DNA from: Fidelibacterota bacterium
GTDB lineage: Bacteria; Fidelibacterota; UBA8477; JABMPR01
Assembly (NCBI GenBank): GCA_021734255.1
Contig: JAIPJM010000002.1
Coordinates: 1-64,000, forward strand
Reading direction: 5' to 3'
DNA: 64,000 nucleotides
The position numbers and the translations under genes are program-made. This document shows positions 27,770 through 37,542 of the stretch, piece by piece. Each line of letters opens with the position of its first letter. Position 1 is the stretch's first letter. The notes under the pieces were generated by a model that worked only from the letters and a program-made list of their open reading frames with translations, had not been told where the DNA came from and made no database searches.

Positions 27770-29418
27770 TAATCAGAAGGCTTGGCTGTTCCTGCCAGGA
27801 TCTCCAGTACCTCTTCCCGCGAATTCAGTAGATCAATGCTTTGCTGGACCACGGGATCATATTTCAAGGATGCTGCAACCCTTGCTCCAGTACCACCAAT
27901 AACATTGGCTAGTTCGATCTCCAGACCGTTGATGATCTGGATCCTATTCGCTGCCAGGATCTCCTCTTGCTGTTCTAAGGCAAGCGCCAGGAGTTGATGC
28001 CGGAGTTCATCCAGTTTTTGAAAAGAGACTGCGGACGAATCTACCAGATCGCGTCCGTTATCGATCCACTCCTTCATACTGCTTGTTGGAAAAGCATCTA
28101 TTGATACCATCCATTGATAAAAACTGTCGATCTGTGCATCCTCCAGGGAGATGGGAAGCATCAATTCGGGGTTTTTGGTTTTATAGTCCAGGGCATATTT
28201 ATAGAACAGGCGCTTGCGCCAAATACCACGTTCAAAATCACTCAGAGCAAGAGGTTCGATCTCAAGATCAGGCTGAACACCGATACCGGAATCAAACTCT
28301 CTATTGTTCTCAGAATAGAAACCTCCACTGGCATCTGATTCAAGCAGGTCCTCGTAAAGAACTGCTTCGGCAATGGGCCGCTTCTGTATGAGTCTGCCGC
28401 TGGGTAAGTAATATTTGGCCGTTGTTAGTTTCAGGCGGGTCTCAGGACCAAGTCTGGTAATCGTTTGCACCAACCCTTTACCATAGGTGGGTTCACCAAT
28501 AACAATGGCACGATCATAGTCCTGCAGAATTCCTGAGAGGATCTCTGAAGCTGAAGCTGAGCCACCATCCACGAGGATGGCGACAGGAAGTTCCCGGCGA
28601 ACGATGGGATTGCGTCGAGAATAATACTGTCGCTTCGACTGTGTTACCCGCCCCCTGGTCTCCAGAAGGAGTTCGCCCTTATCAATGAACAGGTCGGCGC
28701 TCATAAGGGAGGCATTCAACAGTCCACCTGGATTTCCGCGAACATCGAGGATCAATCCAATGAGATTAAGCTTGTTTAATTTTCTAACGGCCCGCTCCAG
28801 GTCTTCTCCAGAATATTTAGTGAAATTTGCCAGGCGGATATAGCCCACATTATCACGAAGCAATCCAGAATATGAAATGTCGGGAACTTTGATCATTTCC
28901 CGGATCAACTCAAATTCCAGGATATCTTGATCACCTGCGCGCTTAATGCTCAGGGTTACGGGCTTGCCGACCGGTCCCCGCATGAGCTTCGCAGCGTCGG
29001 CAATGCGCAAACCTTTTGTCCAGACTGAGTCAATTCTGATAATCCGATCACCTGCCAGGATTCCCTGTAAAAATGCGGGCGTTCCATCCATGGGTGACAC
29101 GGCAATCAGGGTATCATTCATTCGGCCCAGATGGATACCTACTCCCCCATACTCACCCGTGGTGATATCATCGATCCGGTTTGACTCGCCGTCATAGATA
29201 TACTCGGAATAGGGATCCAATTCCCTCAGCATGCCCTCAATGGCTGCATCAGACAGTTTACGGGGATCGATCTCAGCTACATATCGTTCCAGGATAGCCT
29301 GATAGGCTTCCTCGATAGCTGCCTGCCCCTGTTTGTCCGGGGATATGTTCTGAGCATAGGACAGGGGTACCGCAAGAAGTAGTACCAGACCAAGAAATAA
29401 TTTAAGTTTGTTCAACAT
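27766..29418 (-). CDS. ctpA: C-terminal processing peptidase, S41 family
   Basis: PDZ followed by LILDVRGNPGGLL, VDGGSASASEILSGILQD, TYGKGLVQT. Confidence 0.93.
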   Translation of the reverse strand: MLNKLKLFLGLVLLLAVPLSYAQNISPDKQGQAAIEEAYQAILERYVAEIDPRKLSDAAIEGMLRELDPYSEYIYDGESNRIDDITTGEYGGVGIHLGRMNDTLIAVSPMDGTPAFLQGILAGDRIIRIDSVWTKGLRIADAAKLMRGPVGKPVTLSIKRAGDQDILEFELIREMIKVPDISYSGLLRDNVGYIRLANFTKYSGEDLERAVRKLNKLNLIGLILDVRGNPGGLLNASLMSADLFIDKGELLLETRGRVTQSKRQYYSRRNPIVRRELPVAILVDGGSASASEILSGILQDYDRAIVIGEPTYGKGLVQTITRLGPETRLKLTTAKYYLPSGRLIQKRPIAEAVLYEDLLESDASGGFYSENNREFDSGIGVQPDLEIEPLALSDFERGIWRKRLFYKYALDYKTKNPELMLPISLEDAQIDSFYQWMVSIDAFPTSSMKEWIDNGRDLVDSSAVSFQKLDELRHQLLALALEQQEEILAANRIQIINGLEIELANVIGGTGARVAASLKYDPVVQQSIDLLNSREEVLEILAGTAKPSDY

Positions 29419-29431
29419 GGTCAGAGTTAGA

Positions 29432-30061
29432 TCAGCCATTCAGAAGGTTTGTCACCCGATTAATAACGCGTGCTTTCAAAGATTCGATACTTTCACGACC
29501 ATCCAGAATCAGCCAACGATCCGGTTCCTGTTTGGCCAGCTCTAAATAACCTTTGCGGGTGTTTTCCTTAAAATCTCTATTTTCCGCTTCCAAACGATCC
29601 AATTCGCGGTCATCCATGCGATTTTCTGCAGTCTCGAGTGGGGTGTCGACCAGGATCGTCAAGTGGGGCATGACGTCACCGATGGCGACATCAGCCACCT
29701 GGCGTATACTTTCCAGGGGTAGGTCTCGCCCGTATCCCTGATACGCAAGGGTGCTGTCAACAAAGCGGTCCAGAAGAACCACTTCTCCTCTTTTCAGGGC
29801 TGGGATAACCTTCTCTGTGATCAGCTGATTCCGGCTGGCAAAATAGAGCAGCATCTCAGTGATCGGGCTAATCTCAGTATGTTCTTTGTCGAGCAGAATA
29901 TCCCTTATCTTTTCAGAAATGTGCGTACCACCAGGTTCTCTGAACAGGTGTACCTTATAGCCTCTACCAAGCAGCTCATGATAAAGCTTTTGGCACTGGG
30001 TGGATTTCCCAGAGCCGTCAATGCCCTCAAAACTTATAAATAAGGGAGCGAATGGTTTCAT
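29432..30061 (-). CDS. tmk: Thymidylate kinase
   Basis: FISFEGIDGSGKSTQ; LFREPGGTHISEKIRDILL; DRFVDSTLAYQGYGR. Confidence 0.95.
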   Translation of the reverse strand: MKPFAPLFISFEGIDGSGKSTQCQKLYHELLGRGYKVHLFREPGGTHISEKIRDILLDKEHTEISPITEMLLYFASRNQLITEKVIPALKRGEVVLLDRFVDSTLAYQGYGRDLPLESIRQVADVAIGDVMPHLTILVDTPLETAENRMDDRELDRLEAENRDFKENTRKGYLELAKQEPDRWLILDGRESIESLKARVINRVTNLLNG

Positions 30062-30684
30062 TTCTTCTTCTTGGCTAATTGAATAAGGATCCAGATATAG
30101 TCATAGTAGGTCAGAGCTGCCAGAAACCAGGCCAGCAGGACCACAAATAGATAGGCTCGCTCTCCCGGCCATGCGCCCAGAAGGGTAAATAGAAAAATGA
30201 TCCCCATGCGATCCCATCTCAGAAAATACAACTGTGGAATATGGATGGCCGAAAGATCGTATTTCATCTGAAGGTTCGTCAGAAGATAAAGCCCACTGAT
30301 GCCGATCAGCGCCGCCAGACCAGTCCACAGATGTCCTTCAAACCACATATGCATGGTGAGACCTAGCCCGAGCGGGATCTCTTCCAGCAGATGTTTGAAA
30401 CGACTGGCAGGAACACTCCTATCCACATTGAGATGCAGGTTAAGCTGATCCATGAATATCCACACTCCCATGATCAAAGCTGATAAAAAGTAGGAACTGA
30501 GTAGAAGTGCAAGGATAGCCAGACCCAGGAGCCCATAACGCATATTCTGCAGTGTCTTTTTATCAAGATCACTATTTTCTACATAGGATATTGCCTTATT
30601 CAGACTTTTCTGAAGCAGGTTCTGGATAAACCTGGGGTAATTGAAATCATCTCTGGCATATTCATAGTTGGGTTCTGAGGTCAT
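30058..30684 (-). CDS. Integral membrane protein of unknown function
   Basis: Multiple hydrophobic segments; 4-nt overlaps with tmk and rsmI. Confidence 0.7.
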   Translation of the reverse strand: MTSEPNYEYARDDFNYPRFIQNLLQKSLNKAISYVENSDLDKKTLQNMRYGLLGLAILALLLSSYFLSALIMGVWIFMDQLNLHLNVDRSVPASRFKHLLEEIPLGLGLTMHMWFEGHLWTGLAALIGISGLYLLTNLQMKYDLSAIHIPQLYFLRWDRMGIIFLFTLLGAWPGERAYLFVVLLAWFLAALTYYDYIWILIQLAKKKK

Positions 30685-31355
30685 TTTTGTTCTCCTATCA
30701 AGATAACTACTTCACCTTTAATGCTGCGAGTATCCAACTGTTCCCTTACCTGCGAGACACTCCCCCGAATAAATTCTTCATACTTCTTGGTGATCTCGCG
30801 AGCGATCACTACGGGTCGATCGCCAAGATGTTCAGCAATGTCCTTCAATGTTCTCCCGATCCGGTGAGGCGATTCATACAGGATAATTGTCTTTCGACAT
30901 TCCGCCAGTTGCTTGAAGCGGCTCTGACGCCCCTTTTTCCTTGGCAGGAATCCCTCAAAAGTGAAGCGATCTGATGGCAAACCGGATGCCACAAGGCCAG
31001 CCAGAACCGCAGAGGCTCCCGGTATGGGAATTACACTGATATCATTGCGCAGGGCTTCTCTCACCAGATAGAAGCCGGGATCGCTGACCATGGGTGTACC
31101 TGCATCTGTGATCAAACCCACATCATCACCCTTTTCCAGCTTACGAATAAGTCCAGGTGTAGCCTGAACCTTATTGTGGTCATGATACGGAAGCATGGGG
31201 GTTGAAATGCTGTAATGCTTGAGGAGGACGCCGGATACACGGGTATCTTCAGCAGCGATCAGATCAACTGCTTTCAGGGTATCGACTGCACGAAAGGTGA
31301 AATCGCCCAAATTCCCAATGGGTGTTGATACCACATATAAAGTACCGCTTGGCAT
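30681..31355 (-). CDS. rsmI: 16S rRNA (cytidine-2'-O)-methyltransferase RsmI
   Basis: LYVVSTPIGNLGDFTFRAVDTLKAVDLIAAEDTR; IPGASAVLAGLVASGLPSDRFTFEGFLPRK. Confidence 0.95.
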   Translation of the reverse strand: MPSGTLYVVSTPIGNLGDFTFRAVDTLKAVDLIAAEDTRVSGVLLKHYSISTPMLPYHDHNKVQATPGLIRKLEKGDDVGLITDAGTPMVSDPGFYLVREALRNDISVIPIPGASAVLAGLVASGLPSDRFTFEGFLPRKKGRQSRFKQLAECRKTIILYESPHRIGRTLKDIAEHLGDRPVVIAREITKKYEEFIRGSVSQVREQLDTRSIKGEVVILIGEQK

Positions 31356-31488
31356 GGTTTAATATAACCGTTTGCTAATTAGAGAGTGAGTAATTTTGGC
31401 CCGTTCCAATAATGGTGATCACCGGGTATGAGGGTGCCGCATTCTTGACCCCTGGTACCCGGTGTCCATTAATTTGATCCAATAGGAA

Positions 31489-33009
31489 TTAAAGATCGAA
31501 TGAAATTCCCTGCGCCAGCGGAAGGTCTTTGCTCCAATTGATGGTGTTGGTCTGTCGACGCATGTAGGCTTTCCAGGCATCCGATCCAGATTCACGACCA
31601 CCACCCGTTTCCTTTTCACCGCCAAATGCACCACCGATCTCAGCACCAGATGTACCGATATTGATGTTTGCGATCCCACAGTCTGATCCTGTGTGGGACA
31701 GGAATTGCTCTGCATGCTGCACATTCATGGTAAACATGGCTGAGGATAGTCCCTGAGGTACACCGTTATGCAGCGCGATGGCTTCATCGATGGTCTTGAA
31801 GGGAATGATATAAAGAATGGGAGCAAAGGTCTCTTTCTGGACGATCTCCCAATGGTTCTCAGCCTTTACGATGGTGGGCTCTACAAAGAACCCTGCTTTC
31901 CCCTCAATCGCTTTTCCTCCAGATAGCACCTCACCGCCAGCTGCATGAACCTCCTTCATGGCCTGTTCGTAGTCAGACACGGCTGCCTCATTGACCAACG
32001 GACCCATGAGCGTTCCATCTTCCAGAGGATCTCCTATACGAACCTGACCATATGCCTTCACCAAGCGGTCGACGAAACCATCCATGATATTTTCCTGAAT
32101 GATGATCCTGCGGGTCGATGTGCAACGCTGGCCCGCTGTACCAACTGCACCGAATACGGTGGCGGGAACAGCCATATCCAGATTAGCTGTATCGTCAATG
32201 ACAATGGCATTATTACCACCCAATTCAAGGATGGTCTTGCCAAAGCGTTTGCTTACAACTTCACCAACATGACGTCCCATATAAGTTGATCCCGTGAATG
32301 ACACCAAGGGGATACGCTTATCATTGATCAGACGTTCACCGATCGTTGAGCCTTTACCGATGACCAGGTTAAAGATCCCTTTGTATCCATTCTCTTCCAG
32401 GACCTGGTTACAGATATTCTGCACCGCTACTGCACACAGTGGCGTTGTTGATGATGGTTTCCAGATGGTCGTATCACCAGCAATGGCGGCTAAAAATGAA
32501 TTCCAGGCCCATACCGCTACAGGGAAATTGAAGGCTGAGATGACGCCGACAATACCTAAAGGATGGTACTGATCATACATACGATGTTGGAATCGTTCTG
32601 AGTGCATGGTTGATCCATACAGCATCCGTGATTGTCCGACAGCAAAGTCGGCAATATCGATCATTTCCTGAACTTCTCCATCGCCTTCCTGCTTGATCTT
32701 GCCCATTTCCAGGGATACAAGACTACCCAGGGCATCCTTCTTTGCTCTCAAGGCTTCCCCCATTTTGCGCACAAGCTCACCGCGCACAGGAGCCGGGACC
32801 TCTCGCCATTCAAGAAATGCCTCGTGGGAAGCTGCCACCACTTTTTCATAATCCTCAACACCACACTGATATACATTTGCGATGAGTTCACCCGTCGCTG
32901 GATTATATGATTTCAGTACATCATCACCCTTTGTGGATAGCCAATTCTCGGCTCCAACACAGGCTCCAGCATTAAATTCCTGAATGCCCAGTTCCTCTAA
33001 AAAGTCCAT
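31489..33009 (-). CDS. Aldehyde dehydrogenase, ALDH7/antiquitin-like (alpha-aminoadipate semialdehyde dehydrogenase)
   Basis: [88 protein letters not shown]. Confidence 0.92.
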   Translation of the reverse strand: MDFLEELGIQEFNAGACVGAENWLSTKGDDVLKSYNPATGELIANVYQCGVEDYEKVVAASHEAFLEWREVPAPVRGELVRKMGEALRAKKDALGSLVSLEMGKIKQEGDGEVQEMIDIADFAVGQSRMLYGSTMHSERFQHRMYDQYHPLGIVGVISAFNFPVAVWAWNSFLAAIAGDTTIWKPSSTTPLCAVAVQNICNQVLEENGYKGIFNLVIGKGSTIGERLINDKRIPLVSFTGSTYMGRHVGEVVSKRFGKTILELGGNNAIVIDDTANLDMAVPATVFGAVGTAGQRCTSTRRIIIQENIMDGFVDRLVKAYGQVRIGDPLEDGTLMGPLVNEAAVSDYEQAMKEVHAAGGEVLSGGKAIEGKAGFFVEPTIVKAENHWEIVQKETFAPILYIIPFKTIDEAIALHNGVPQGLSSAMFTMNVQHAEQFLSHTGSDCGIANINIGTSGAEIGGAFGGEKETGGGRESGSDAWKAYMRRQTNTINWSKDLPLAQGISFDL

Positions 33010-33051
33010 ATTCTATCTCCTGAATTAACAATCTTATCTTTAAATATTCAT

Positions 33052-34368
33052 TTATGCTACGGCAGTCTTCTCTTCAAAAACAATACCGGCATCCCTTAAT
33101 TCTTTCAGCACCGGTTCGTAAATAATTGGATCAACGGGGATCTGCACGCCAGTCAAATTGATCGCACCATCCAGTATTAGGCGTATAGCAATGGCCATGG
33201 GCAATGAGACCGTCCGCGCCATCGAACTTGCCCCATGGGGGACACCATAGTCTATCAGAGTAGATGTGATCAGCTCTGTATGGTCTGAAAAAGAGGCGGT
33301 AAATTGATGCTGTAAAGCCACCATATCCCTTTCACCCTTTTTGAATGCCATCTTGCGACTCATCAAATCAGCGATACAATCCAACACCGTTTTATCGCTA
33401 AAATCCTGAGTGTCTTCACTGAACAGACCCAGCCAATCGAATGCTTTGATCTCATCTGCCTCTGCGCTTAAGCCCAGGGTCTCGATCACTCCGGATTTAA
33501 TATTTGCAGCATCCAGGTCATTTTGTGCTGCGAGCAATTCTGCATAGCACTTGATCTCTGACGAGACTGGCTCCTCTACCAGGAGGTTAAGCGATTTAAG
33601 TGCCAGGACATATCGATGCCAACCCGCATAGCGCAGGGTTCCACGCATGAGCAAGTCGATCTTATTCAGGCCATAAACCTGCTCATAACTGGTCGAATCT
33701 CTATTGGGATACGCTTCGAATTCAAAGGAGTCAACCTGCATAGGGGTCGTCGAATGGAAAAGCTCATCGGCACTAATCTCTTTCACATCGCCTTCGCTGA
33801 TGTAACGGGCTGAATTGTTACCGGCCAGGAGTACTCCTTTGGGACTCCAGGAAAATTTATAGCCAAATGGATTATCATTGGCATCCGGCGCAGGGAGTCC
33901 TCCACATACGGATACGAATTCTTTGATCCGTCCTCCCCGGGACTGGACATCGTGGATGATCTGCATGGCGGACATATGATCAATGCCTGGATCCAGGCCA
34001 ATTTCACAGAGGAATAGCAGCCCCTTCTCCCGGGCTTCCGCATCCAGCGACCGCAGTTCCTCCGATACATAAGATGCATTCACCATCGATTTACCGTGGT
34101 GAATACACTGACGGGCAACAAGTGCATGCAGGGTGTAGGGCAGCAACGAAACCACCAGATCACACGTCGATATCAGTGCACCCAGGGCTGCTTCATCCGT
34201 TACATCCAGCTCGCTTGCCCGGCCCCGCTTATGCCCATTGATCGCCTGCCTGGCATTCTCCGCCTGGACATCGGCTACAACCAGCTCATGGGTCGTATTT
34301 TCAAACAAATAGTCGATAAGGGGTTGAGATACAAGACCTGCCCCCAGAACCAGTACTTGTTTACTCAT
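33052..34368 (-). CDS. Saccharopine dehydrogenase (glutamate-forming, LYS9/AASS C-half type)
   Basis: KQVLVLGAGLVSQPLIDYL...DLVVSLLPYTLHALVARQCIHHGKSMVNASYVSEELRSLDAEA...EIGLDPGIDHMSAMQII. Confidence 0.93.
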   Translation of the reverse strand: MSKQVLVLGAGLVSQPLIDYLFENTTHELVVADVQAENARQAINGHKRGRASELDVTDEAALGALISTCDLVVSLLPYTLHALVARQCIHHGKSMVNASYVSEELRSLDAEAREKGLLFLCEIGLDPGIDHMSAMQIIHDVQSRGGRIKEFVSVCGGLPAPDANDNPFGYKFSWSPKGVLLAGNNSARYISEGDVKEISADELFHSTTPMQVDSFEFEAYPNRDSTSYEQVYGLNKIDLLMRGTLRYAGWHRYVLALKSLNLLVEEPVSSEIKCYAELLAAQNDLDAANIKSGVIETLGLSAEADEIKAFDWLGLFSEDTQDFSDKTVLDCIADLMSRKMAFKKGERDMVALQHQFTASFSDHTELITSTLIDYGVPHGASSMARTVSLPMAIAIRLILDGAINLTGVQIPVDPIIYEPVLKELRDAGIVFEEKTAVA

Positions 34369-34374
34369 GTGTAA

Positions 34375-35670
34375 TCATACCTCAACAAATATTGATAAAT
34401 ATTCAAATTTCGGTGCAAGTTTTCCGTGGTGAGCGATGACTGCTTTCTTCACCTCCATGGGCAGATCAAGATCTTCATATTTTTTGGAGTAGTCGCAAGC
34501 TCCCATCGCATATACGAATGGTGCCAGGGCATCACCAAAGGCTTCTGAAGCCTCTCTTGGTAGCTCAGCGGGCAGATTGTCTACTGCCATGACAAGTGGG
34601 CCCTTACCCTGAAATCCAGATATTGCTTCGCCATCCTCTATTTGATAGACATATACCGGATCTGAACTGGGTGTAGAACCCACATTAAACTGAATGGATC
34701 CATCAATATCACACGTAATATCACCGACCACCTGCAATCTGGGCACAAGGCTATAGTGCGCTCTGATCTCATCCAGAGTGATGAGGCGAGGGCAGTCAGC
34801 TGTCCAATAAATACAATTTACCAGTATATCCAATCGCTCCAGATAGAGGTAAAACTTGGATTCATATTCACCTGCATTAATAAAATAGTCCTTCAGATCA
34901 AAACCCTCACCATCATGACGCTGAAACATATCTGATTCTTCGAAAACGACCTTGACCAGTTTTCCCTTGTAAGCACCAAGCTCAGCATGAAGAAGTTCCT
35001 GGGGTGAGATTTCAACGAGTGGCAAGAGATCGAGGATCTCCTGTGCCCCTTTTGAGACATTACCATAGCCAGTTAGACCAACAACAAGCGCTGGTTTGTC
35101 AGCCAACCAGGATGTGAGCTCTGGACCCAGTGCACTTAGTTCTGCCTTAATATGCGAAAGATCCTTGTATTCCTTGGCCTGTTTGATCTTCAGGAAGGGG
35201 GTCTCCTGACCAAGAACCTGCATTCTTTGACCATAAGCCCATAATGAGTTCACCATACCAGCCAACCCGGCATGCACGCCAAAGAAGACCAATCGTCTGT
35301 CATTTTCGTCAGCGATCAGTTCATAATCCAAGAGGGTTGCACCCACATCCAGGATATGCTGGAGCATGGGCATGTTGTAGTCCTGTCCCTTGATCGTATG
35401 CGAAAAATAGAGGTAGGCCTGTCCACCCCGGATATCCTTGGTCTTGATCTCTTTTACGGCGATCACCAGGTTCTCATCTTGCAGATCTTCGGACATTTTT
35501 ATCCCACGTGAGGTAAATTCAGTGTTGTCAAACTTACGCTGATCTGAGGGTGAAACCGTGATGGTTAGATCTGGATATTTTTGCTGTAATTTCTCTATCT
35601 GAGCAGGGGTTAGAGGGATTCGTCCTTCCCCAGATTTATGCTCAGCCATGATACCGATTTTGACTGTCAT
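34375..35670 (-). CDS. Lysine-ketoglutarate reductase / saccharopine dehydrogenase (LYS1/AASS N-half type)
   Basis: IGIMAEHKSGEGRIPLTP...YLYFSHTIKGQDYNMPMLQHILDVGATLLDYELI...FFGVHAGLAGMV. Confidence 0.9.
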   Translation of the reverse strand: MTVKIGIMAEHKSGEGRIPLTPAQIEKLQQKYPDLTITVSPSDQRKFDNTEFTSRGIKMSEDLQDENLVIAVKEIKTKDIRGGQAYLYFSHTIKGQDYNMPMLQHILDVGATLLDYELIADENDRRLVFFGVHAGLAGMVNSLWAYGQRMQVLGQETPFLKIKQAKEYKDLSHIKAELSALGPELTSWLADKPALVVGLTGYGNVSKGAQEILDLLPLVEISPQELLHAELGAYKGKLVKVVFEESDMFQRHDGEGFDLKDYFINAGEYESKFYLYLERLDILVNCIYWTADCPRLITLDEIRAHYSLVPRLQVVGDITCDIDGSIQFNVGSTPSSDPVYVYQIEDGEAISGFQGKGPLVMAVDNLPAELPREASEAFGDALAPFVYAMGACDYSKKYEDLDLPMEVKKAVIAHHGKLAPKFEYLSIFVEV

Positions 35671-35824
35671 TTATCCCTGATTCCTATCCTAAAAGATGTG
35701 AACAAAATAAAGCCGTTGAATATAGTTTCAGGCCCATCTTTCTCAAGCGATAAGCGTTCCAAAATGATTTGAGTTTATCAATTTATCCGGAGGCTTGTTC
35801 ACAGGTGTTTATTGAAGGCTATTA

Positions 35825-36457
35825 TTACTTATTGTGGTTGATCCTGGCCCATTTGTCCGCCATTTCCTCAAACCACTTGCCATCTAATTTTGATTGTGGG
35901 TACTCGCCAGCTTCAAGGCGTTGCCGACATGCTTCAAAGAGGATCACAGCAGTGGCGACAGACACATTCAGGCTCTCTACCATACCAAACATGGGGATGA
36001 GGATATTCTGATCTGCAAACTCAGTCATTTGTGCTGAGACACCACGATTCTCATTTCCCAGGACAATGGCTGAGGGTTGGGTCCAATCAATGTTGTGGAT
36101 CGGAACGGAATCAACATCCAGATGAGTAGTATAGATCTTATAATTTCTGGCCCTCAGGTCCTCAACCAGTTTTAGTGGGTCATCGTATTGATTCTGCTTT
36201 ACCCATTTACCCCCTGAGGCTGTTACCTTCGGATGTAAAGCCGGAAATGTTTCCTTCGTATAAAGGAGTTGTACTTCTTCTATCCCAACAGCATCTGCAG
36301 AGCGAAATATTGCACCTACATTATGTGGATCGTGGATGTTCTCGATAACAACGGTGAGGTCTCGTTGCCGATTGGCCAGAACCCTCTGGATGGTGGATAA
36401 GCGCTTTTCGGTGATCTGACGAAGGAGGCGGTCCTTATGTTCATCTGAGATCAACTT
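35825..36457 (-). CDS. SpoU/TrmH-family RNA methyltransferase
   Basis: VVIENIHDPHNVGAIFRSADAVGIEEVQLL; SAIVLGNENRGVS; ESLNVSVATAVILFE. Start uncertain: the ORF-track start (36610) overlaps the YbjQ-like gene; an internal TTG near 36455 is plausible. Confidence 0.88.
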   Translation of the reverse strand, partial: KLISDEHKDRLLRQITEKRLSTIQRVLANRQRDLTVVIENIHDPHNVGAIFRSADAVGIEEVQLLYTKETFPALHPKVTASGGKWVKQNQYDDPLKLVEDLRARNYKIYTTHLDVDSVPIHNIDWTQPSAIVLGNENRGVSAQMTEFADQNILIPMFGMVESLNVSVATAVILFEACRQRLEAGEYPQSKLDGKWFEEMADKWARINHNK

Positions 36458-36461
36458 GGGT

Positions 36462-36779
36462 TTATCGACACTTAACCGCTGTTCCGTAAGCCATAACTTC
36501 TGCAGTCCCCTGCATGACCATGGCTGTTGAAAACCGAACGGATACAATGGCATCGCCTCCCATTTCTTCGGCGCGCTGCTGCATCCTCTCGATGGCCTGG
36601 TTTCGGGCATGGGCCATCATTTCAGTGTACTCTGGCAGTTCACCGCCAACCAGGGTACGCAAGCCTGCAATGATATCTCGTCCAATATTTCTGGCACGAA
36701 TTGTACTGCCCATGGCTACACCCAGGTGCTGAATTATTTCTTTTCCTGCCACTGTTTCAGTTGTATACCACTCTACCAT
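36462..36779 (-). CDS. YbjQ/UPF0145 family protein
   Basis: GSTIRARNIGRDIIAGLRTLVGGELPEYTEMMAHARNQAIERMQQRAEEMGGDAIVSVRF. Confidence 0.9.
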   Translation of the reverse strand: MVEWYTTETVAGKEIIQHLGVAMGSTIRARNIGRDIIAGLRTLVGGELPEYTEMMAHARNQAIERMQQRAEEMGGDAIVSVRFSTAMVMQGTAEVMAYGTAVKCR

Positions 36780-37033
36780 TTATCCCTCCTGAATGTTTCT
36801 TTCTCTTCCCTTTTCCATTTTTGCGACAATACAATTGCGACACCAACTGCAGCCACAAGCAGACTCGACCCGAACAATATTTTTCCACCTGCTGACAGGG
36901 GTGCCTGGGTCAGAATGACCGGTACGATCCTGACTAAAGCCAGTGCCGAAGCGATGATGATGAGGGCGATGACGATCCAGGCAAAAAGATCTGCTTCATG
37001 CCTTTCATTCATTTTCATCCTCCTCTGTTCCAA
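36773..37033 (-). CDS. Small two-TM membrane protein
   Basis: 86 aa with two hydrophobic helices; overlaps its neighbours. Confidence 0.6.
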   Translation of the reverse strand: MEQRRMKMNERHEADLFAWIVIALIIIASALALVRIVPVILTQAPLSAGGKILFGSSLLVAAVGVAIVLSQKWKREEKETFRRDKW

Positions 37034-37319
37034 GCTTTCTCAGGAGATCCAGAGTATATATCCCCGAATCATGTCTGTCCTCCCAGACAAATTGGAGGGC
37101 ATAATGTCCCACCCAACGGAACGAATCGAGCTGATAGGTTTTTTCCGATTTCAACATGGGGAGACCGAAGGTCTTATTGCCAAAAAGATCGCTTTCACCT
37201 GAACAATTGGCACAGGGGCATGCATCGCGTAATTTGTGAAGATCGATGAACATTTCGACATCATCCTCCCAGCGAATGGCAATCCCGACGGGGAACTGTT
37301 TAATTTCTTTTATTTTCAT
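37005..37319 (-). CDS. DUF971-family (gamma-butyrobetaine hydroxylase N-terminal-like) protein
   Basis: GIAIRWEDDVEMFIDLHKLRDACPCANC...SFRWVGHYALQFVWEDRHDSGIYTLDLLRKL. Confidence 0.85.
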   Translation of the reverse strand: MKIKEIKQFPVGIAIRWEDDVEMFIDLHKLRDACPCANCSGESDLFGNKTFGLPMLKSEKTYQLDSFRWVGHYALQFVWEDRHDSGIYTLDLLRKLGTEEDENE

Positions 37320-37380
37320 AGTCCTGCTCTTTTGGTGATAAATATAATTCGATGTGTCACTACCTGGCTATGAAAATAAT

Positions 37381-37462
37381 ATCATCCTGAGTGGTACGAA
37401 GGATCTTGATCCTGCATGTTCCATTTCAAATGTGAGATTCTTCGCTTACGCCCCGAATGACA
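37381..37462. repeat. Intergenic imperfect inverted-repeat (REP/MITE-like) element
   Basis: Left arm TCATCCTGAGTGGTACGAAGGATCT pairs imperfectly with right arm AGATTCTTCGCTTACGCCCCGAATGA. Confidence 0.5.
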
Positions 37463-37488
37463 CCTTCCTGGGGTAGGCGCATACCAAA

Positions 37489-37513
37489 GAAAAGCCCCAG
37501 AATGATCCCGGGG
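37489..37513 (-). terminator. Terminator of the UMF1 MFS gene
   Basis: Minus strand GAAGCCCC-loop-GGGGCTTTTCTTT. Confidence 0.65.
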
Positions 37514-37542
37514 CTTCGATTTTTATTTTTGGTAATAGCTGG

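Noticed and set aside
31418-31470. ACCGGGT...ACCCGGT inverted repeat downstream of the aldehyde dehydrogenase gene as a terminator
   Set aside because: About 30-nt loop and no T-tract; support too weak
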